From the NCBI GenBank assembly GCA_944389495.1, contig CALXMN010000004.1:50830-114829 (forward strand): a DNA stretch of 64,000 bases. Direction: 5' to 3'. The DNA comes from an uncultured Alphaproteobacteria bacterium. Lineage in GTDB: Bacteria > Pseudomonadota > Alphaproteobacteria > Rs-D84. Position numbers and translations under genes: made by a program. Below, piece after piece: positions 27,104 through 35,882 of the stretch (within the stretch, counting starts at the first letter, position 1; every line of letters begins with the position of its first letter). A model generated the notes under the pieces. It did no database searches and was not told the origin of the DNA. It saw only the letters and a program-made list of their open reading frames with translations.

Positions 27104-27236
27104 GTTCGGGGCTCCTTTTTTGAAAAATATCACACGCTTTTCAAAAAACAAGGCAAAATCTTACTGTATAAGAATAATGTATTGATTTTTTTGCTTTTTA
27201 TGTTAGTTTGTTTAATATTCAAGTATTGAGGTTGAT

Positions 27237-28655
27237 ATGGCGCATAAACCTATTAGTATTGTTAATTTGTCATTTGAGCTTCCACATAAAGTTTGTTTCT
27301 CTGGTTTTAATACTCAGATTTTGCCAGGTGATAGAATAGCTATCATTGGGAGGAATGGTACAGGGAAATCTTCTTTAGTAAAAATGTTGTTGGGTGAGAT
27401 GGATGGGACTTCTGGAAGTATAAAGGGGTTAGAAGGGGTAAACATTGGCTATGTTCCGCAAACGGTATTAGAACACGATAATTTGAGTGGTGGGGAGCGT
27501 TTTAATAAGTCTTTTTCTGAGGCTTTGGCATGTAATCCAGATGTTTTGATTTTAGATGAACCAACTAATCATTTGGATCAAAATGTGAAACATTCCTTGT
27601 TACGTAAGTTGGATAATTATAATGGTACACTTATAATAGTTTCTCATGATTTAGATGTATTAACACATAGTGTTGATAAGTTGTGGCATATAAAAGATGG
27701 GAAAATAACTGTTTTTTCAGGTAATTATGACGATTATATGTCAGAACAAGGAATTCAGTTAGAAGCCCGTCAACACACATTAAATGAACTAAAAAAACAA
27801 AAAAAACAAATAAAAATAGAAAAACAAAAAGAACAGCAACGTCTGGATAAAAAGCGTACAATAAAAGATAACAATAAAATGGCGTTTGATGGGAAAGCAG
27901 ACAAAAATCAGTTAAAATCTGGTGCTAAGATTGCAAGGTTAAGAGAGCAGTTAGAAGATGTACAAAATAGTATGTCTAAAAATAGATTGCCAGAAAATTT
28001 GCAACCAAATTTTGTATTAGATAGTGCGTATGTTTCTCTATCTTCAACGTTGGTTTCGGTTTCTTTAGGTGCGTGTGGTTATGCAATAGGAAGTCCCGTC
28101 GTGTCTAATATTTATTTTGCTATGGACGCAAAAGATAAAGTTGCTATTAATGGAAGTAACGGGTCTGGTAAAACAACTTTTGTACGTGCCTTGATGCAGA
28201 TGCCTGGAATTGTATATGATGGTGATTGGCAGTTGCCAAAGAGATCGGATATCGGCTATGTGGATCAACATTATGCAAATTTAGATTTAAATAGTACGGT
28301 TTTTCAAACGATAAAAGACCTGGATGTTTTTGTTACGGATCAAGACATAAGAAAGCATCTAAATAGTTTTTTATTTAGAAAAAACGAGGAAGTTTTTGCT
28401 AAAGTTGGTGTGTTATCTGGCGGTGAAAAGGCAAGATTGTCATTGGCAAAAATTGCTGCCAAACCTCCGAAATTATTAATTTTGGATGAGATTAGCAATA
28501 ATATAGATTTGGACACAAAAACTTATATTTTGAATGTGTTAAGGCAATATCCTGGTGCCTTTGTTTTGATTTCTCATGAGAAAGCTTTTATTAACTCTTT
28601 GCCTTTGACGGCACAGTATATGATAAGAAATGGTGTTTTTATGAATCAAAAATAG
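27237..28655 (+). CDS. ABC-F family ATPase
   Basis: 472 residues with two ABC domains and no membrane segments. Domain 1: GRNGTGKSSL, LSGGERFNKSFSEAL, 'VLILDEPTNHLD'. A Lys/Gln-rich linker follows ('ELKKQKKQIKIEKQKEQQRLDKKR'). Domain 2: GSNGSGKTTF, LSGGEKARLSLAKI, 'LLILDEISNNID'. ABC-F proteins act on the ribosome, as translation factors or as antibiotic-protection proteins; the short linker and no C-terminal extension do not decide. Codon usage is AT-rich (many TTA, AGA), unlike flanking housekeeping genes, suggesting transfer. GAGG precedes the ATG; the PHP gene follows after 11 bases. Confidence 0.88.
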   Translation: MAHKPISIVNLSFELPHKVCFSGFNTQILPGDRIAIIGRNGTGKSSLVKMLLGEMDGTSGSIKGLEGVNIGYVPQTVLEHDNLSGGERFNKSFSEALACNPDVLILDEPTNHLDQNVKHSLLRKLDNYNGTLIIVSHDLDVLTHSVDKLWHIKDGKITVFSGNYDDYMSEQGIQLEARQHTLNELKKQKKQIKIEKQKEQQRLDKKRTIKDNNKMAFDGKADKNQLKSGAKIARLREQLEDVQNSMSKNRLPENLQPNFVLDSAYVSLSSTLVSVSLGACGYAIGSPVVSNIYFAMDAKDKVAINGSNGSGKTTFVRALMQMPGIVYDGDWQLPKRSDIGYVDQHYANLDLNSTVFQTIKDLDVFVTDQDIRKHLNSFLFRKNEEVFAKVGVLSGGEKARLSLAKIAAKPPKLLILDEISNNIDLDTKTYILNVLRQYPGAFVLISHEKAFINSLPLTAQYMIRNGVFMNQK

Positions 28656-28666
28656 GGAGCTGGTGA

Positions 28667-29494
28667 ATGAGTGATTTTGAACAAAATTTTAGTTTGCATA
28701 ATCATTCATATTATAGTGATGGGGAAAATGCTATTGAAGAAATAGTAAAGGAGGCGGAAGGCTGTGGATTAGCTTTTGTTGGAATTTCTGATCACTTATG
28801 TTTGCACCCTGGAAAACCCGGAACAATGGGAGAAAAGGATATAGAAAGATATGTAAAGCGTGTTAGGGAAATAGACGCAAAATCAAAAATTTCTGTATTA
28901 TTGGGAGCGGAAGTAGACGTTCCATTAACTCTGCCCGAGTGGACTTTGTGTGCCGATTTAAAACAAAAATACAAATTTGACTATTTTATCGGTTCTGTAC
29001 ATCCGTTCAGTTCTTATGAAGATAAGGTGCGTATGAAATTTAAATTTGATACGGATTTAAATTATGTTATTAAAGAGCATAGGCATTATTGGCAACAGGT
29101 TTATCAATTGGCGCAGTCTGAGTTGTTTGAAATAATGGCACATTTGGATGTGTACAAAGTTTCTGGAGCTAATACAGAGAAATATTTCGTCCCTGAAATA
29201 TCTAAAGTGTTAAACTGTATAAAAAATAAAAATAAAATAGTAGAAGTTAATACGTCGGGTTTTTATGAAGAATTAGTTGGTGAACCGTTGCCATCTGATA
29301 GGATAGTTAGCGGCTGTATAAAAAGAAGTATTCCATTAATTATTAGTAGCGATTCTCATAATAGTAAACATGTTGTGCGTGATTTTGCAGTATGTGAGAA
29401 ACGCATAACCAAACTTGGTGGTAATGTTGGAGCAGTGTATAACTGTGAACCGCTAAGAAAAATATTTGACTTATATAAAGAGAACAATCGCTAG
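28667..29494 (+). CDS. PHP-domain phosphoesterase, histidinol-phosphatase-like
   Basis: 275 residues. Metal-binding motifs of the PHP superfamily: 'LHNHSYYSDGENAIEEIVKEA' (HxH), 'GISDHLCLHPG', 'LGAEVDVP', 'FIGSVHPF', 'IMAHLDVYK' and 'IISSDSHNSKHV'. The arrangement matches the HisK/HisJ type, which hydrolyses histidinol phosphate, but without any his genes nearby the substrate is open. It forms a transcript with the ABC-F gene (GGGAG RBS) and its last four bases overlap the convergent radical SAM gene. Confidence 0.82.
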   Translation: MSDFEQNFSLHNHSYYSDGENAIEEIVKEAEGCGLAFVGISDHLCLHPGKPGTMGEKDIERYVKRVREIDAKSKISVLLGAEVDVPLTLPEWTLCADLKQKYKFDYFIGSVHPFSSYEDKVRMKFKFDTDLNYVIKEHRHYWQQVYQLAQSELFEIMAHLDVYKVSGANTEKYFVPEISKVLNCIKNKNKIVEVNTSGFYEELVGEPLPSDRIVSGCIKRSIPLIISSDSHNSKHVVRDFAVCEKRITKLGGNVGAVYNCEPLRKIFDLYKENNR

Positions 29495-30798
29495 TTCGCA
29501 TTCCTTTTCAGCAGTTCTTTTAATACTTGTTTGACGTACATACAATATGGACGATCTAACTTGTGTTTAGAACCAAATAAAACTTCTGCCTCTAAAGGAC
29601 AACCGCCACCACAAATGTAAAAGGCCGGACATTTCCAACATTTTGACTTGTTTATAGTCAGGTTTTTTGCCCAGTCTTTGTAAAATTTATTTTTAAATAT
29701 AGTTTCGAAAGAATCTTTGTTTATGTTCCCGCAAATTTCTTTTGGGGTATTCCAATAACCATGACAAACGCTTAAATCTCCGTTCGGTCGTACAACTAGC
29801 TGCTGACCACCAGAAGCTGCGCAGTCGCTATAACAAAAAGATGGACTGTGAAAAGCTATAATTTTACGTGCAAGTCGGTTGTCTTTTGTCGGTGTCCCGG
29901 CTAAAAAATCGTATGAATCAAACAATAATTTGGTTGCTTTCGGAATATATGTTTTCCAATCAGCATTTTTATCGTGAAATTGCATTAAGTTATAATTTAC
30001 TGCCTCAATACCAAGGCTTTTCACCCAAGGTAAAAATGTCTCATCATCAAGAGTAGTATCGGATATTGTTACAGATAAGCCAAAGTTAATTTTGCGCTCT
30101 TGTAATTTTTTGATTTTTGGAATAACTGTATCGTAAACGCTAGCATCAGATTTATAGAAAATTCTGTTCTCATCTGTTATATGCTTAGGACCGTCTAATG
30201 ATATTCCTATATTCATTTTATGTTCTGCAAAGAAGTCGATAATTTCATCTGTAAGGGCGGTTCCATTGGTAACAATAGCAAACTCAATTGGAATCTCTGA
30301 TTCTTTTTCTGTTTTTAATATGGCGTATTTTATTAATGGAAAATTTAATGTTGGTTCCCCACCATAAAACAATAGACTGCCCTTAGAGGCTTTTATTTTT
30401 TTCAGATGATCAAAAAACTTTGTAAGTGTATTGTCTATTGTTTCTTTGGTCATAGTTTGTGGGCACTGGTGATTTAATTTACCAATGAAACAATACTTAC
30501 ATGCTAAATTGCAGGTGTTGGTTGGGATTATATAAAGTAGATTTACTTTTTCACCTATTTGCTCTGATACGCTATTTATCAATATTTGTTTGGCGTTTTC
30601 GTCTTGCTGAGCATTGTTGATTAAAATTCCAGATGAATATAAATAATCAATTTCTTCTTGGGAAAACGTGCTAAAATCACCAGTCTCCAGACGTTCCAGT
30701 TCTGCCTTGTTAAGAGTTACTGGTTTAAATATTAAATTATTAAAAACTGCATAACGACCAGGCGCTATCTTTATTTTATGTGTAAACTTTGATAGCAT
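29491..30798 (-). CDS. Radical SAM/SPASM peptide maturase
   Basis: 435 residues. Residues 1-85 form an N-terminal domain of the kind seen in peptide-modifying radical SAM enzymes (KIAPGRYAVFNNLIFKPV...). The radical SAM core follows: CNLACKYC (CxxxCxxC) for the SAM-binding cluster, 'LLFYGGEPTLN' (GGE motif), 'GISLDGP'. The C-terminal SPASM region has 'CYSDCAASGG', 'NGDLSVCHGYW', 'CWKCPAFYICGGGC' and a final 'RPYCMYV', enough Cys for two auxiliary Fe-S clusters. Known relatives cross-link Cys to carbon atoms in RiPP precursors or make formylglycine in sulfatases; no sulfatase is in the window. Its start lies 26 bases after the stop of a 50-residue Cys-containing peptide gene on the same strand, the expected precursor-maturase order. 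Confidence 0.9.
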   Translation of the reverse strand: MLSKFTHKIKIAPGRYAVFNNLIFKPVTLNKAELERLETGDFSTFSQEEIDYLYSSGILINNAQQDENAKQILINSVSEQIGEKVNLLYIIPTNTCNLACKYCFIGKLNHQCPQTMTKETIDNTLTKFFDHLKKIKASKGSLLFYGGEPTLNFPLIKYAILKTEKESEIPIEFAIVTNGTALTDEIIDFFAEHKMNIGISLDGPKHITDENRIFYKSDASVYDTVIPKIKKLQERKINFGLSVTISDTTLDDETFLPWVKSLGIEAVNYNLMQFHDKNADWKTYIPKATKLLFDSYDFLAGTPTKDNRLARKIIAFHSPSFCYSDCAASGGQQLVVRPNGDLSVCHGYWNTPKEICGNINKDSFETIFKNKFYKDWAKNLTINKSKCWKCPAFYICGGGCPLEAEVLFGSKHKLDRPYCMYVKQVLKELLKRNAN

Positions 30799-30824
30799 TT
30801 ATAGAACCTTAAACTCAAATATAT

Positions 30825-30977
30825 TTATGCCGCAGGACGTGTATAAGCCTTTGCCAGCTTCTTTTGTAATACGCAAGCATCCATTTGAGATACTACATTC
30901 GGTTTAGAGCAATTGCAAAAAGAAGCTTCTATTTTATTTATTTCTTGAATGCTTCTATCCATTTTGATGATTTGCAT
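30825..30977 (-). CDS. Putative RiPP precursor peptide (50 residues, three Cys)
   Basis: ATG at 30977-30975 to TAA at 30827-30825, directly upstream of the radical SAM gene. The N-terminal part MQIIKMDRSIQEINKIEA is a plausible leader; the middle SFCNCSKPNVVSQMDAC holds all three cysteines, and the end is basic (VLQKKLAKAYTRPAA). AAGGGG (30985-30990) is spaced seven bases from the ATG and a promoter lies further upstream, so it is a real translation unit. That it is the substrate of the maturase is an inference from position, size and Cys content. Confidence 0.7.
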   Translation of the reverse strand: MQIIKMDRSIQEINKIEASFCNCSKPNVVSQMDACVLQKKLAKAYTRPAA

Positions 30978-31007
30978 GTTTATACCCCTTGTCTTTACTT
31001 AGATTTT

Positions 31008-31035
31008 ATTTTATATATAATGAGGAGAAAGTCAA
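31008..31035 (-). promoter_or_regulatory. Promoter of the peptide/radical SAM operon
   Basis: Reading the minus strand: TTGACT (31035-31030), a 16-bp spacer and TAAAAT (31013-31008), giving a leader of about 25 bases before the precursor ATG. Confidence 0.55.
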
Positions 31036-31087
31036 CACAATAGTTTGCGTAATAATGTTTATGCAAGTTTCATATGTGGAGGATATT

Positions 31088-31558
31088 ATGTCAACGGTTC
31101 ATTTAATGTGTGGGTATATAGGTTTTGGGAAAACCACAATTGCAAAACAACTGGAAAAACAACTTGGCGCACGAAGATTTACGCCAGATGATGTTATGAT
31201 AGAACTTTTCGGTACAGAAGTTGGCGATGATTTTATGGATAAAGCCAATAAAGTAGACCAGTATATATGGGAACAAATAGCTTTAGCCATAAAAAATGGT
31301 CAAGATATTATATATGATGCTGGATCGTGGTCTGTTGAAGACAGAAAATATGTTATGCAAAGACTTGAAAAGCTGGGCGCTAAAGCTTTATGGCACCAAG
31401 TAAATTGTGATATAGATTTAGCGAAACAAAGAACCCTAGCTCGTAGTAAAGATGCAGAACAGCTGTCTGTTGATGAACGCTTTTTTGATGAAAATCTATC
31501 TAGATATAAGCCCATATCTGATTCTGAGGGCTTAGACGTGGTTATTCATAATAATTAA
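31088..31558 (+). CDS. P-loop kinase (AAA_33/zeta-toxin-like)
   Basis: 156 residues from ATG 31088 (GGAGG ten bases upstream; a longer frame starts at 30989 without an RBS). Walker A 'CGYIGFGKTTIAKQLEKQL' is followed by 'RFTPDDVMIELFG', a lid-like 'YDAGSWSVEDRKYVMQRLEKLG' and 'CDIDLAKQRTLARSKD', features of the nucleoside/choline-kinase-like P-loop family that also holds zeta toxins. No antitoxin-like partner is adjacent. It is divergent from the peptide operon. Substrate unknown. Confidence 0.75.
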   Translation: MSTVHLMCGYIGFGKTTIAKQLEKQLGARRFTPDDVMIELFGTEVGDDFMDKANKVDQYIWEQIALAIKNGQDIIYDAGSWSVEDRKYVMQRLEKLGAKALWHQVNCDIDLAKQRTLARSKDAEQLSVDERFFDENLSRYKPISDSEGLDVVIHNN

Positions 31559-32332
31559 AAGAAATCCCTGATAGTCGCTGATGATTCCCTGATATGTTAT
31601 AAAAAATTCCCTGTTATTTTTGCGGGGAATTTTGGGGCGGGTGGGGTGCAAGTGCTTAGAAATCTGTGGTCGGGTTCTGGTGCGGGTTGTGTTGGTTTTA
31701 GTCAAAATACCCGTTTTTTGCAAAAATTCCCTGTTTTTCCCTGTTTTTCCCTGTTTTTTATTTCACGCCGTATGTGTTTTATCCGATTTTGTATGTGCCA
31801 CAGGGCGCGGTATTTGAATCCGACCAGAAAATTCAAACCGTCGCATTTGAGAATGCTTGCTGTCTGTTACATTTTATAAACTTATTGACCGGTGTATCTG
31901 TTTTTTTGTGCCGTTTTACCCAAAAAATTCGTAAATGTATAAAGCGGCGATTTCTGTATAGTCAATAGTGTTGAAAATGTACAAAGTTTATAGCATAACT
32001 CTATAAAAATTTGGAATTTTTGCGTTCATTATATTATTGATAATCTTTGGTAACGGTGGACAAGGCCTGTATAAAAATGTTTTGTCTTTTTGAGCCGAGA
32101 TTTTGTAGGCTATGCTATGAAATGTTCTGGTAATAGTTGTCCCGGGGGCAGGCTATATCTGTGTTGGTATACCAAGTTTTGCACATTTGGCTGGGGCGGT
32201 CTGCGTCTTTTATTGGAAAAACAGTGGGGATACAGTGATGCGTATTTATTTTATTGATTTTTCTGCACGTTTTAGTAGAATGGGGGGCGTTGTTGACGTA
32301 TATAGTTAATTTTTTTACAAGGATTATTGGTT
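31559..32332. other. Gene-free stretch with CCCTGTTTTT repeats
   Basis: The 770-bp gap has no credible coding frame. It contains tandem TTCCCTGTTTTT units around 31725-31757 and scattered ATTCCCTG words from 31563, then the right-hand copy of the boundary repeat. The last 340 bases show no recognised feature apart from the GAA-to-ATG leader of the glycosyltransferase gene (ACAAGGATTATTGGTT before 32333). Confidence 0.5.
31960..31977 (+). repeat. Candidate island boundary repeat, right
   Basis: AGTCAATAGTGTTGAAAA, 17 of 18 bases identical to 25511-25528, in the same orientation. Housekeeping-like base composition resumes after it. Confidence 0.45.
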
Positions 32333-34636
32333 ATGAAATTATTTTGTCGTGTTAGTAGTTCGGCATATGGAATTGAAACGGTTAAATATAAATTTTTAGG
32401 ACAGACAGTATTTAAAATTTTACGTATACCGAAAACAAACGGTGGTTTGACGGTAATGGCAAAGGTGTTTGGTTTGTCCGTGTTTAAAAAAATTTATGAG
32501 TGTAATCAGCTGAATTTTTATATGACCAAGTACAAAATATGTGGGGTACAGTTATTAAAGCGTATATGTGAAATAAAACCACATAAAACCATTATTAAAT
32601 ACTGGATTTGCATATTCATAGAACTGAAAATCGAAAGATTTATTCATAGATTGCATGTGTATTTGTGGGGAATGAAATTAGCGTCCGTGCCAATAAAACA
32701 ACGGGCATTACGTCGTTCCAAAAAGCGTATCATAATAAATATCGTTTTGCCAAAATGTGATAATCCCTTGGTGTCAATTATTGTTCCGGTGTATAACCAA
32801 TATCGGTATACTATGCAGTGTTTGAATTCTTTGGCCAAGGTTAAAGAATCTGTTCCATTTGAGGTCATAATTGCAGACGATGGTTCCAAGGATAAAACGA
32901 AAAAAATAGAAAAACACGTAAAAAATGCGACCATTATTCATAATTCACAGAATTTGGGCTATATCGGCAATTGTAATAATGCGGCAAAACGTGCACGTGG
33001 ACGTTATATATATTTCTTGAACAATGATACAATTGTGACAGATGGTTGGTTGTCGGCAATGTTGCGGGTTTTTGATATTCGTGAAAACGTTGGTGTTGTT
33101 GGATCCAAGATTTTTAACGCGGATGGAACGTTACAAGAATGTGGCGTTTTGATGTTCAGCAATATATTTCATAACAAATTTACAGATGAATACGGAAAGG
33201 GGCACATAAATAATTATGTTCGTCGTGTTGATTATGTTTCTGGGTGCAGTTTTTTAACCCCCAAGGAATTGTTTGATAAAATCGGTGGGTTTGACAAAAA
33301 CTTTGCGCCCGTATATTGTGATGATCCGGACTATTGTTTGTTTGCGCGTGAATTTGGTTATGATACGTATGTGCAGCCGGCGTCACAAATTATTCATTTC
33401 GGTGGAATAACATATATGGATTCCAGCAAAGAATTAATGAAACGTAATAATGCATTGTTGCGCAAAAAGTGGCAGGCGTTTTTTGATTCGCGTGTCGCGT
33501 TTGGTTTGCAAAAGGAAACATCAGACCTTAAACGTGCGCCGGTTATTTTAATCGTTGATGATCGGTTGCCATATTTTGATAGGCACGCGGGTGCCAAAAC
33601 CATATTTCAATTTTGTCAGTTGTTTATCAAAATGGGGATGAATGTAAAATTTTGTCCATTGATGGGTCGCACCGATGTTCATCCATATTGCGATGTACTG
33701 GCCGAAATGGGAATAGAGGTTATAAATGGTGCTGGTATAGAAGAATGGATTGATAATCATATGGGGTATATAGATTATATTATGCTGTCGCGTCCCCAGA
33801 TTGCCGAGCGTTTTACAAATATCAAAGCGTTGCGGGCGCGCGGTGTTCAGATAATGTATTATGGGCACGATGTGCATCATCTGCGAATGCAGCGTGAACA
33901 AGAATTTAATCCAAAATCAACAGAAGATGATGTTGAACAAATGCGTACGTTAGAGGCGGCTGTCATAGATTTTTGTGATGTTGCATTTTATCCATCTGTG
34001 GTGGAAAAAGAATATCTGGAACGTGAATTGGGTGTCAAAAACGTGTGTGTTGTGCCCCCATATATATATGATGATAAATTGCCGGTGCACGCCGATTGGG
34101 ATGATGCAAATGGGTTGATTTTTGTTGGTTCTGTTCACGGGCCAAATGCCGATGGGCTTCGTTGGTTTTTGGATGATGTGTTTCCGCGAGTCATAGAACG
34201 TATTCCGGATATTGTATTAAGTATTGTTGGCGAAACAACCGATGAATTTGCAAAGATGTGCAGCAAAAACGTGAAAATTTGTGGTCTTTTGTCAGTCGCA
34301 CAATTGGATGCGTTGTATGCCAAAACGCGTTTGGCGATTGCACCGTTGCGATATGGGGCCGGTATCAAGGGTAAGGTTATAGATGCACTGTATCATCGGG
34401 TACCGGTTGCCACAACAACCATTGGTGCCGAAGGTATTACCGCACCCACCAGTATATTGGGAATTGCAGATTCAGCCCAGGCGTATGCGGATTTAATTGT
34501 GAAAATGTATAATGAACAACCAAACAAAGATGTGAATGCATTGTTTGAACGGGTTATAAAAGATGGTTTCTCGTTCGATAGTGCACAGAAAGTATTTGAA
34601 AAATACATAGATGTAACGTTGCGTGATAATAAATAA
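32333..34636 (+). CDS. Two-domain glycosyltransferase (GT2 + GT4-like)
   Basis: 767 residues; ATG at 32333 after ACAAGGA. Residues about 145-390 are a GT2 (GT-A) domain: 'PLVSIIVPVYNQYRYTMQCLNSL', 'VIIADDGSKDKT', 'FLNNDTIVTDGWL', 'GGFDKNFAPVYCDDPDYCLFAREFG'. Residues about 400-760 are a GT-B type domain with 'PVILIVDDRLPYFDRHAGAKTI', 'FVGSVHGPNADGLRWFLDDVFP' and 'PLRYGAGIKGKVIDAL'. Such fusions build surface polysaccharides or glycosylate cell-surface polymers. The first 140 residues are basic and unassigned. It precedes another glycosyltransferase and the heptose operon, so the product is likely LPS, capsule or S-layer glycan. Confidence 0.88.
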   Translation: MKLFCRVSSSAYGIETVKYKFLGQTVFKILRIPKTNGGLTVMAKVFGLSVFKKIYECNQLNFYMTKYKICGVQLLKRICEIKPHKTIIKYWICIFIELKIERFIHRLHVYLWGMKLASVPIKQRALRRSKKRIIINIVLPKCDNPLVSIIVPVYNQYRYTMQCLNSLAKVKESVPFEVIIADDGSKDKTKKIEKHVKNATIIHNSQNLGYIGNCNNAAKRARGRYIYFLNNDTIVTDGWLSAMLRVFDIRENVGVVGSKIFNADGTLQECGVLMFSNIFHNKFTDEYGKGHINNYVRRVDYVSGCSFLTPKELFDKIGGFDKNFAPVYCDDPDYCLFAREFGYDTYVQPASQIIHFGGITYMDSSKELMKRNNALLRKKWQAFFDSRVAFGLQKETSDLKRAPVILIVDDRLPYFDRHAGAKTIFQFCQLFIKMGMNVKFCPLMGRTDVHPYCDVLAEMGIEVINGAGIEEWIDNHMGYIDYIMLSRPQIAERFTNIKALRARGVQIMYYGHDVHHLRMQREQEFNPKSTEDDVEQMRTLEAAVIDFCDVAFYPSVVEKEYLERELGVKNVCVVPPYIYDDKLPVHADWDDANGLIFVGSVHGPNADGLRWFLDDVFPRVIERIPDIVLSIVGETTDEFAKMCSKNVKICGLLSVAQLDALYAKTRLAIAPLRYGAGIKGKVIDALYHRVPVATTTIGAEGITAPTSILGIADSAQAYADLIVKMYNEQPNKDVNALFERVIKDGFSFDSAQKVFEKYIDVTLRDNK

Positions 34637-34655
34637 CAACGGGGGATACGGGAAT

Positions 34656-35825
34656 ATGAATATATTGTATTTTGCACCTGTGCAATTATATCCAGATGGC
34701 CACGGTAATATCGCCACTGTGCGTGCATATATAAAATATTTGCGCCAATCGGGGCACCGGGTGCACTATGTGCTGTTTGCTGTGAAAAAATGGTACAAAG
34801 CGTTTAATTTGTTCTATCAGCAGAAATTTGTAGATACATTGGATGTGATAAATCAGACGGTCCACGGTGTCAGAACACAAGATGGTAATTATGTGTTTGA
34901 TTCAATGTATCAGGATGGACTTGGGGAAAAAATTCGTGAATTGTGTCGGGTGTATAACATAGATGCGGTTATTTGTACATATGTTATGCAATCAAAATTG
35001 CTGGAATATGTGCCGGATAATGTTCTGAAAATTTTAGATACTCACGACCGAATGTCTGACCGGGCCCAGGCATTACAGAAAAATCATATCAAAGATGAAT
35101 TCTTTTCTTGTACAAATGAAGACGAGGGTCGTTATCTGTCGCGTGCGGATATTGTTTGGGCGCGTCGTGATGAAGAAACCAAGTTTTTTAATGATACGAT
35201 GGGTGTAAACAAGGCGATTACTGTATCACATTTTTCAGAGCCGCACTATTTAAATAAAAATACAAAGCAATTGCGCAGCGTCGGTTTTTTGGCCAGTGAT
35301 AATAACGTTAATTTAAAATGTGTCCAGGAATTTATAGATGCGTTTGTTAAAAATAAGAAAGTTATGCAATCTGGGATAGAGGTTATAATTGGCGGTAATA
35401 TTAAAAATTTATTGGAACAAGATACAGACCGGATGGAAAAAATCAAAGATACTAATATAAAGCTTGTTGGTAAAATTCCGGACTTGGTCGATTTCTATCG
35501 TATGGTTGATGCCGTTATTGTGCCGATTACGTTTGGTACGGGCATAAATATAAAAATGGTAGAGGCGATGGAATACGGATTGCCGGTTATTTCCACCGTG
35601 TGCGGGATAAAGGGCTTTGAACAATCTAATTCTTCGTATCATTTTGCCAAAGATATGGATGGGTTGATTGAAAATATATACAAATTGTATAAGCGTCCGA
35701 TGGATATTGCGCCGTTGACACGGTTATCGCGTTCACTGTACGATGGTTTTTATCGGGCGAATGTTGCACGTTTTGATGCGTGTTTTAAGCCGTATACGAT
35801 AAAACATAAAAAGATAAAAAAGTAA
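34656..35825 (+). CDS. Glycosyltransferase, GT4-like (GT-B fold)
   Basis: 389 residues from ATG 34656 (GGGGGATACGGGA upstream). N-terminal Rossmann half 'NILYFAPVQLYPDGHGNIATVRAYIKYL', 'LKILDTHDRMSDRAQAL', and a C-terminal donor half with 'SVGFLASDNNVNLKCVQEFIDAF', 'IKLVGKIPDLVDFYRMVDAVIVP' and 'FGTGINIKMVEAMEYGLPVISTV' (the E-x7-E type nucleotide-sugar site). It starts 19 bases after the stop of the previous glycosyltransferase and is surely cotranscribed. Confidence 0.88.
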   Translation: MNILYFAPVQLYPDGHGNIATVRAYIKYLRQSGHRVHYVLFAVKKWYKAFNLFYQQKFVDTLDVINQTVHGVRTQDGNYVFDSMYQDGLGEKIRELCRVYNIDAVICTYVMQSKLLEYVPDNVLKILDTHDRMSDRAQALQKNHIKDEFFSCTNEDEGRYLSRADIVWARRDEETKFFNDTMGVNKAITVSHFSEPHYLNKNTKQLRSVGFLASDNNVNLKCVQEFIDAFVKNKKVMQSGIEVIIGGNIKNLLEQDTDRMEKIKDTNIKLVGKIPDLVDFYRMVDAVIVPITFGTGINIKMVEAMEYGLPVISTVCGIKGFEQSNSSYHFAKDMDGLIENIYKLYKRPMDIAPLTRLSRSLYDGFYRANVARFDACFKPYTIKHKKIKK

Positions 35826-35829
35826 ATAA

Positions 35830-35865
35830 AAACACAGGTGCGTAAATACGCACCTGTGTTTTTAT
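35830..35865. terminator. Bidirectional Rho-independent terminator
   Basis: AACACAGGTGCG taaata CGCACCTGTGTT with flanking A and T tracts between convergent glycosyltransferase and heptose operons. Confidence 0.9.
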
Positions 35866-35882
35866 TGTCGTACATACACGAA

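Noticed and set aside
27631..27861. Open frame antisense to the ABC-F linker
   Set aside because: Phe/Val-rich translation of the reverse of a Lys/Gln coiled linker; a shadow of the real gene.
31725..31757. TTCCCTGTTTTT tandem words as a CRISPR-like array
   Set aside because: Units of about 11 bases are directly adjacent without spacers; a simple-sequence tract.
31811..31830. GAATCCGACCAGAAA as a truncated copy of the tRNA-Pro 3' end
   Set aside because: It matches the tRNA end only if nine internal bases are deleted; too short to be convincing as an att site.
31774..31968. 64-residue open frame in the gap after the P-loop kinase
   Set aside because: No RBS, odd composition, and it overlaps the boundary repeat; treated as chance.
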